The translations under genes were made by a program, and so were the position numbers. From the IMG/VR virus record IMGVR_UViG_3300023178_000176, positions 1-31,439 of that record: 31,439 bases of DNA. One strand, 5' to 3'. Source of the stretch: a virus. This document shows positions 26,268 to 31,439 of the stretch, one piece after another. Below the pieces are notes generated by a model. It worked only from the letters and a program-made list of their open reading frames with translations, was not told where the DNA came from and ran no database searches. Each line of letters opens with the position of its first letter. Positions within the stretch are counted from its first letter, which is position 1.

Positions 26268-26295
26268 ATTATACACACTTATTTGAGCATGTCAA
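26268..26295 (-). promoter_or_regulatory. Sigma70-type promoter of the hydrolase cassette
   Basis: The minus strand has TTGACA (26290-26295), a 16-base spacer ending GTGTG, and TATAAT (26268-26273), the same design as the gp55 promoter. The -10 lies inside an inverted repeat, TAAGTGT (26261-26267) with ACACTTA (26275-26281), that could be an operator. Confidence 0.85.
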
Positions 26296-26334
26296 CCATT
26301 TTTTTCTTATAATAAAACTTCTGTTAATGATTAT

Positions 26335-26342
26335 GATAAATA
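26335..26342 (+). promoter_or_regulatory. Late promoter (GATAAATA) abutting gp25
   Basis: GATAAATACTTGT ends 5 bases before the gp25 ATG at 26348. With the usual T4 spacing, transcription would begin at or next to that ATG. Confidence 0.65.
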
Positions 26343-26347
26343 CTTGT

Positions 26348-26710
26348 ATGGCAACAATATTCAAAGGCTTTAGTACAGTAGATCAGGTTAGAGCACCTTA
26401 CACTCTTACAGATATAGATCTAGTTAAAAGAGATTTACTGAACGAATTTTATACTCGCAAAGGCGAGAGAGTAATGCGTCCTAATTTTGGTTGCATAGTA
26501 CATGATTTGTTAATGAATCCTGAGGATACATTTACAGAAGAAGAATTAAGAGAAGATATCAAAAGAATCATAGATAAAGAGCCTAGAGTAGAATTTTTAG
26601 ATATGAACATTTACCGTGTAGATCATGCAGTGAGAGTGGAATTACATTTGCAGTTTGTTGTGTTAGATGAAGAAGATATACTTTATTTAGAGTTTAAAAG
26701 AGAGAATTAA
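26348..26710 (+). CDS. gp25: Baseplate wedge protein gp25
   Basis: A 120-residue gp25-family protein (T4 gp25 is 132 aa). It has the family core TRKGERVMRPNFGCIVHDLL (about 35-54), then EEELREDIKRIIDKEPRVEF and a terminal beta strand VELHLQFVVLDEED. gp25 belongs to the conserved wedge core that triggers sheath polymerisation. The start MATIFKGF at 26348 is chosen by fit to the family N-terminus. Upstream in-frame ATGs (26264 and around 26327) would add a hydrophobic stretch unlike gp25, and they lie before the late promoter. No Shine-Dalgarno is visible. It ends 2 bases before gp6. Confidence 0.93.
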   Translation: MATIFKGFSTVDQVRAPYTLTDIDLVKRDLLNEFYTRKGERVMRPNFGCIVHDLLMNPEDTFTEEELREDIKRIIDKEPRVEFLDMNIYRVDHAVRVELHLQFVVLDEEDILYLEFKREN

Positions 26711-26712
26711 AG

Positions 26713-29700
26713 ATGGCATTAGTAAATAGACAGAACAATTTATTTGCCGCAGAAGACTGGAAAGTTGCATACAAAGCCTACAGCAAAGTAGACTTCCAAG
26801 CATATGATTTCGATACTATCAAAGATGCATTGGTTGATTATGTGCGTACAAATTTTCCTGAAAACTTCAACGACTATACAGAAAGTTCTGAGTTTATTGC
26901 TATTATTGAAATGCTTGCATTCTTATCGCAGTCAATTGCATTTAGAATGGATATCAACAGCAGAGAAAACTTTTTAGAAACTGCTGAAAGACGAGACTCT
27001 ATTTTTAAACTTGCAAAAATGCTAGGATACAATCCTAAGCGAAACATACCAGCAAGTGGATTAATGAAAGTAACTGCGATTAGAACAACAGAAAACTTAA
27101 CTGACAGTTTAGGCAATCCTTTAAACAACGTCAATGTATTCTTCGACGATGCTAATAATCCTGACAGTTACGAACAGTTTATCACTATTTTAAATGCGGC
27201 AATGAGCAGTAGTAATAGATATAGTACACCGATTAAAACTGGAAAAGTAAACAACATTAATTCAGAAATTTATGAGGTACAAACACCTATAAATGCACCG
27301 TTAACATTTCCATTTAAAGCAACTATCAACGGAACAGAAATGCCGTTTGAAGTTGTTAATCCAGATTTTGTAGATGGCGGTGTGTTTACTGAAATGCACC
27401 CTGAGCTACTTAATAACTTTAATATAATTTATAGAAACGATGGTTTAGGTGTTAGCAGTGATAACTCCGGCTTTTTCTTGATGTTTAAGCAAGGAACACT
27501 GAATAAGACATCCCTAGATTTTAATATACCAGTAGAAAGCAGAACCGAAGATATTACTATACCTAATATAAACGAAACTGATGTATGGTTATCTGAATTA
27601 GACGACAACGGATTTGCATTAAACAAATGGGCTAAAGTTCCAAATACTGTAGGCCAAACACTTACATATAATGATGTTGTTCTTAAAAATAGAAATCTAT
27701 ATGCAGTAGAAAATTTAGACAATGATGCTGTTAGACTTAAATTTCCAGACGGTACATTCGGAAACATACCTTTTGGTAACTTTAGATTATACACTAGATC
27801 TAGTGTCAACAGAACATTTACTATACATCCGCAGGATTTGAGAAACATCTCAATTGACATTCCTTATGAAAATGCTGACGGCGAACTGCATGCATTAACA
27901 ATTACTGCTAGTTTAAAATATACAGTAAAAAATAGTTTACCAACAGAATCATTAGCGGCTATTAAACAAAGGGCACCACAAGCATTCTACACACAAAATA
28001 GAATGACCAGCTCACAGGATTACAACGTATTTCCTTTTAGCCAAAGTTCTAATATTACAAAATTAAAAGCCATTAATAGAACACATGCAGGTCATAGTAG
28101 ATATATTGATATTAATGATCCTACTGGAACGTATCAAAACTTAGAGACGTTTGCACAAGACGGTGCATTATATACTGAAGTTAATACAAAATCTTCTGCT
28201 ATTAGAATTTCTAATAACAACACTGTTCAGGAAGTATTGCAGTTTGATGTCCCTCAGATATTAAAGGACGACAGCATGAATAACTTCATGTACAACGAAT
28301 TTAGAAAACAGTGGGAACGCACAAATAGTAATATTTTTAGTATTAGAAGTTTAAGTATCTATTGGAAATCATTGCCTGTGGTAACAGGAACAAGTAGAAC
28401 AGGATACTTTACAGAAACAAGTTCAACACCCGGCACAGAAAACGTGTTAGTAAATTATTACTTTTTATATAAAATGTTCCAGGAAAACAATTTTATAAAG
28501 TTTGAAAATCCAAACGATCCATCAGAATATGTTTGGGCAAGAATCGTAACAATAGAAAATAATGGACAGTTGCATAGTGGATTATCAACTGCAACAGGTC
28601 CATTTTATTTAAGCACAGCAGTTAAACACGGCTGGCAAGCAACTGATTTTATTTCTACAATGAGAAAAGAATTTTTGCTACCTGAAAGAAATGCAATTAT
28701 TGAAAAACTGCAAGAGAAAACAAAATTTGGTTTAGGCTACAATGTTTTAACAAATCAGTGGTATACCATCAGTAGTAATAATTTAGACACAACATCAGAC
28801 TTTTCTCCTCTGTTTGCACAAGATCAAACAGATTTTAATAAAGATGCTAGTTGGTTAATGAAATTTGATTTAATTACAGCACCTAATAGTTATGGCGGAA
28901 CAGAATATAACATTACTTATAGAGTACAAGATTATATTGTTGAAAGCAAAAATGATCTCAAATTTTACAATATTAATAATGCAAAAGTTGCTGACAGTTT
29001 AAACAGTGCTAGTCAAGATCTTATAACCTTTACTACACTTAATTTTAAACCAGGTAGTGCTGAAACATTTACATGGTCAGACACGACAGGCAACGACATA
29101 GGCGATCAGTTTATTAGTAACGAAACAAGCAGTTCGTATGCTCCGAGTAGTTGGAATCCAGATTTACCTTTACGTTCACGTTCAACACAATGGTTTGATG
29201 TCAATATTGATTGGAAGACTAATTTAGGTATTTTTATTGGCGGTGATGTTGCCGGTAATATTTTTGTTGATCCTACGACAATCAATTTAAATACCTACGT
29301 TGAAAATCCTTTAGATTTATCAAATATTGAAAACACATCAAATATTAATATAGGAAACAACACCGGGTCAATTAATTATTGGCCTGGTTATGTTACTTTT
29401 GCTTTTAGCAATACTACATTTGGCGTAAACAATATACTTGCTGGAAACGGTGAGGTAATTTATAAAGATTTAAATCCTGATACAGGTGCATTTGAAGTTT
29501 ATCATGCAAACACAACAATAACAATCAGTCATGGTATTAATGATGATACTCCTAATGTGAGTGCTATAGGCAGAGTGAAATTATTAGATAGCAACACAAT
29601 TACTGAAACAGGTAATTTAAAAATAACAGAATGGAACAGTAATAATCATACACATGTCCGTGATGCCAAAGGGTTAAGTCGAGATCAACTAATTGTTAAT

Positions 29701-30882
29701 TACAAGTTTGATAAAGAAAAATTAACAAACGATATCAAGTGGACTGTTACAAAACCAGTCAAATACAATGACGGCTATACAGATAACAGAAAAGTTTATG
29801 TAAAAGCATACGACACTGACAATGATTTAGTGCCCGATAGGCCCCTACAGTTTGAAGAATTTGTAGGTTATAACGATTTAGTATTTTTTGATTACTTTAC
29901 AGACTTTGACGGATATTCTTATAGTAGACCGTTCACAGGAAATATTTTAGATCTTAGAGATGAAACAGTTATAAAAGTAGACTTGTCAGAGCAAACTGTT
30001 ACTCCCGGTAGTTATACAAATATTAGCGATTTGACAAAAGTAGATTTAATTATTATTAAAAATGATAATATGGTAGAAGATTTTGAAAATTCAGATGGCC
30101 AATTAAGCGGCTTGCTATTATATTCACTAGAGTCAGACACAATCTTTAGATTAAGTAGTTCAAGTTCCGATGCTAACACTGTGGTAGCTCTTGCACAAAC
30201 AGAAGATCAAATATACGTTAGAAACGGCAGAGCGGCAGGGCAAAATAACAGTGCATTAACAAATGATGAAGTTATTTTTAAATGGAAACATGTTGCACCA
30301 AAAGATGTTAGAATTGATCCTAGTGTAAGTAATGTGGTAGAAATGTTAGTGTTAACAACAACATATTACGATGCAATTCAAGTTTATAAAAAAGTGCCAG
30401 GAACAGAGTTTCCTTATCCGCCAACTAGTTCTGAATTAGCAAATGAATTTGCTAATCTAAATGAATTTAAAAATGCTAGTGATACATTAGTATTTAAGAG
30501 TGCAAAATTTAAAAAATTATTTGGCTCTGATGCAGAAGATGAAGTACAAGCAAAATTTAGAGTGGTGAAATTGAAAGGTTCTACACTGAGCGATAACGAA
30601 ATCAAGAGTAGAATTATAAAAGCATTTGATGCATATTTTGCAGTAAATAATTGGGAATTTGGTGAAACATTCTACTTTACAGAATTAAGCAGTTATGTAC
30701 ATCAGCAATTAGGCAGTAATATAGGAAGTATTGTTATTATACCTAGAAATACTGCTGGTACGTTTGGTGATTTGTTCCAGGTTAAAGGTGAACCTAACGA
30801 GCTGTTTTTAAACACCGCAACTGTAAACGATATAGAAGTAGTTGAAAAAATTAGTTCACAAACATTGAGAAGTGATAGGTAA
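26713..30882 (+). CDS. gp6: Baseplate wedge protein gp6 (enlarged)
   Basis: This 1389-residue protein begins like gp6: VDFQAYDFDTIKDALVDYVR (about 27-46), then FIAIIEMLAFLSQSIAFRMD and SRENFLETAERRDSIFKLAK followed by MLGYNPKRNIPASG. Its C-terminal part (about 1290-1380), with FRVVKLKGSTLSDNEIKSRI and NNWEFGETFYFTELSSYV, matches the closing domain of marine T4-like gp6 proteins, from memory. T4 gp6 has 660 residues, so roughly 700 residues, Asn/Thr-rich and beta-like, appear to be inserted between the conserved ends (broadly 500-1250). gp6 dimers form the ring that holds the wedges together. The frame is uninterrupted throughout. Confidence 0.9.
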   Translation: MALVNRQNNLFAAEDWKVAYKAYSKVDFQAYDFDTIKDALVDYVRTNFPENFNDYTESSEFIAIIEMLAFLSQSIAFRMDINSRENFLETAERRDSIFKLAKMLGYNPKRNIPASGLMKVTAIRTTENLTDSLGNPLNNVNVFFDDANNPDSYEQFITILNAAMSSSNRYSTPIKTGKVNNINSEIYEVQTPINAPLTFPFKATINGTEMPFEVVNPDFVDGGVFTEMHPELLNNFNIIYRNDGLGVSSDNSGFFLMFKQGTLNKTSLDFNIPVESRTEDITIPNINETDVWLSELDDNGFALNKWAKVPNTVGQTLTYNDVVLKNRNLYAVENLDNDAVRLKFPDGTFGNIPFGNFRLYTRSSVNRTFTIHPQDLRNISIDIPYENADGELHALTITASLKYTVKNSLPTESLAAIKQRAPQAFYTQNRMTSSQDYNVFPFSQSSNITKLKAINRTHAGHSRYIDINDPTGTYQNLETFAQDGALYTEVNTKSSAIRISNNNTVQEVLQFDVPQILKDDSMNNFMYNEFRKQWERTNSNIFSIRSLSIYWKSLPVVTGTSRTGYFTETSSTPGTENVLVNYYFLYKMFQENNFIKFENPNDPSEYVWARIVTIENNGQLHSGLSTATGPFYLSTAVKHGWQATDFISTMRKEFLLPERNAIIEKLQEKTKFGLGYNVLTNQWYTISSNNLDTTSDFSPLFAQDQTDFNKDASWLMKFDLITAPNSYGGTEYNITYRVQDYIVESKNDLKFYNINNAKVADSLNSASQDLITFTTLNFKPGSAETFTWSDTTGNDIGDQFISNETSSSYAPSSWNPDLPLRSRSTQWFDVNIDWKTNLGIFIGGDVAGNIFVDPTTINLNTYVENPLDLSNIENTSNINIGNNTGSINYWPGYVTFAFSNTTFGVNNILAGNGEVIYKDLNPDTGAFEVYHANTTITISHGINDDTPNVSAIGRVKLLDSNTITETGNLKITEWNSNNHTHVRDAKGLSRDQLIVNYKFDKEKLTNDIKWTVTKPVKYNDGYTDNRKVYVKAYDTDNDLVPDRPLQFEEFVGYNDLVFFDYFTDFDGYSYSRPFTGNILDLRDETVIKVDLSEQTVTPGSYTNISDLTKVDLIIIKNDNMVEDFENSDGQLSGLLLYSLESDTIFRLSSSSSDANTVVALAQTEDQIYVRNGRAAGQNNSALTNDEVIFKWKHVAPKDVRIDPSVSNVVEMLVLTTTYYDAIQVYKKVPGTEFPYPPTSSELANEFANLNEFKNASDTLVFKSAKFKKLFGSDAEDEVQAKFRVVKLKGSTLSDNEIKSRIIKAFDAYFAVNNWEFGETFYFTELSSYVHQQLGSNIGSIVIIPRNTAGTFGDLFQVKGEPNELFLNTATVNDIEVVEKISSQTLRSDR

Positions 30883-30887
30883 ATTCA

Positions 30888-31439
30888 ATGGCAGATAAAA
30901 CTTTTAATAATCTACCAGTAGTTCTGCAGACAACTGCAATTAAGAATTTCTTTGACAACACTGTAGATCAATTATATAGTAAAGCAAATACAGAAATACT
31001 TAAAGGCTATATTGGCACACAATCTGGCGACGAAATAGATTTACCTGGTGCATTTATTACCAGTGGTGACGCTGATAGGACTGCGTATGCATTAAGTCCA
31101 GCCGTAAATAATATTAATCCTGTAACAGGAGAAAGCGAAAATATTATTTTCTATGACGAACTTTGTGATACATTAAGAGCGTACGGTGTAAACACTAGAA
31201 ATCATAATTCAATTTTTGCTAGTAATTTTAACACTTTTTTACCACCAATTAACATAGATAAGTTTTTAAACTATGCAGAGTACTACTGGGCTATTCCAGG
31301 CGCAATAGAGTCTTTGGTTGATTATACTTTCCCAGCAGATGCAAACAGAGCGTCCGGATTATCTAGATCTCAAACATATTCTATAACAGATCCTACCACT
31401 AGTGGAACAGGCTTAGGTTGTAAAATTTCTGTTTTTGTT
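30888..31439 (+). CDS. Large baseplate/virion structural protein, N-terminal part (gp7 position)
   Basis: The frame from the ATG at 30888 stays open to the right edge (184 codons), beginning MADKTFNNLPVVLQTTAIKN. It continues FFDNTVDQLYSKANTEILKG and later FYDELCDTLRAYGVNTRNHN. It starts 5 bases after the gp6 stop. In T4 the gene after gp6 is the wedge protein gp7, and marine relatives carry a very large structural protein here. The position supports a wedge or virion role, but no domain is recognised in the visible part. Confidence 0.75.
   Translation, partial: MADKTFNNLPVVLQTTAIKNFFDNTVDQLYSKANTEILKGYIGTQSGDEIDLPGAFITSGDADRTAYALSPAVNNINPVTGESENIIFYDELCDTLRAYGVNTRNHNSIFASNFNTFLPPINIDKFLNYAEYYWAIPGAIESLVDYTFPADANRASGLSRSQTYSITDPTTSGTGLGCKISVFV

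Noticed and set aside
26264-26347. Upstream ATG extending gp25 by 28 residues
   Set aside because: It lies before the late promoter, adds a hydrophobic segment unlike gp25, and overlaps the opposing sigma70 promoter.

Overview
The window is part of the genome of a T4-like contractile-tailed phage (Caudoviricetes). Recognisable T4-type genes include gp20, gp67-like, gp21, gp22, gp23, gp46, gp47, gp55, gp53, gp5, gp25 and gp6. The AT-rich composition, compact TAATG-type junctions and similarity in style to pelagiphage and cyanophage structural proteins point to a marine host, possibly SAR11. That host assignment is an inference.

Layout from left to right. 1-8859 (minus strand) is the head module: portal gp20, a 66-aa protein, acidic core protein gp67, protease gp21, scaffold gp22 and capsid gp23. 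It ends in an intrinsic terminator and is followed by a separately promoted, repeat-rich tail-fibre-like gene that runs off the left edge. 8919-12782 (minus) is a very long tape-measure-like gene. 12885-13975 (plus) is a gp26-type baseplate/tail-chaperone gene with what looks like a programmed -1 frameshift at T_TTT_TTC. 13972-14145 (minus) is a 57-aa lipoprotein. 14146-14713 has no credible gene but is unusually GC-rich and full of hairpins, so it is a candidate structured RNA. 14714-18790 (minus) is an early/middle unit: gp55 late sigma factor, gp47 and gp46 recombination nuclease, and a GIY-YIG-like protein, read from a near-perfect sigma70 promoter. 18918-25166 (plus) is a baseplate unit: gp48/54-like cap, gp53, hub protein and gp5 spike. 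25163-26211 (minus) is a three-gene early-type cassette with an alpha/beta hydrolase. 26348 to the right edge (plus) is gp25, gp6 and the start of another large wedge protein.

Regulation can be read from the DNA. Late structural units are preceded by GATAAATA (once TATAAATA), close to the T4 late-promoter element TATAAATA that gp55 recognises, and gp55 is encoded here. The gp55 unit and the hydrolase cassette instead carry TTGACA-N16-TATAAT host-type promoters. gp20 appears to have both types overlapping.

The main points for follow-up are the -1 frameshift joining gp26 to a downstream ORF that lacks its own start, the structured non-coding block at 14.2-14.7 kb, the small lipoprotein, the convergent late promoters in an inverted repeat at 12.8 kb, the possibly leaderless gp25, and a gp5 spike whose lysozyme-like domain sits at the C-terminus and looks degenerate.
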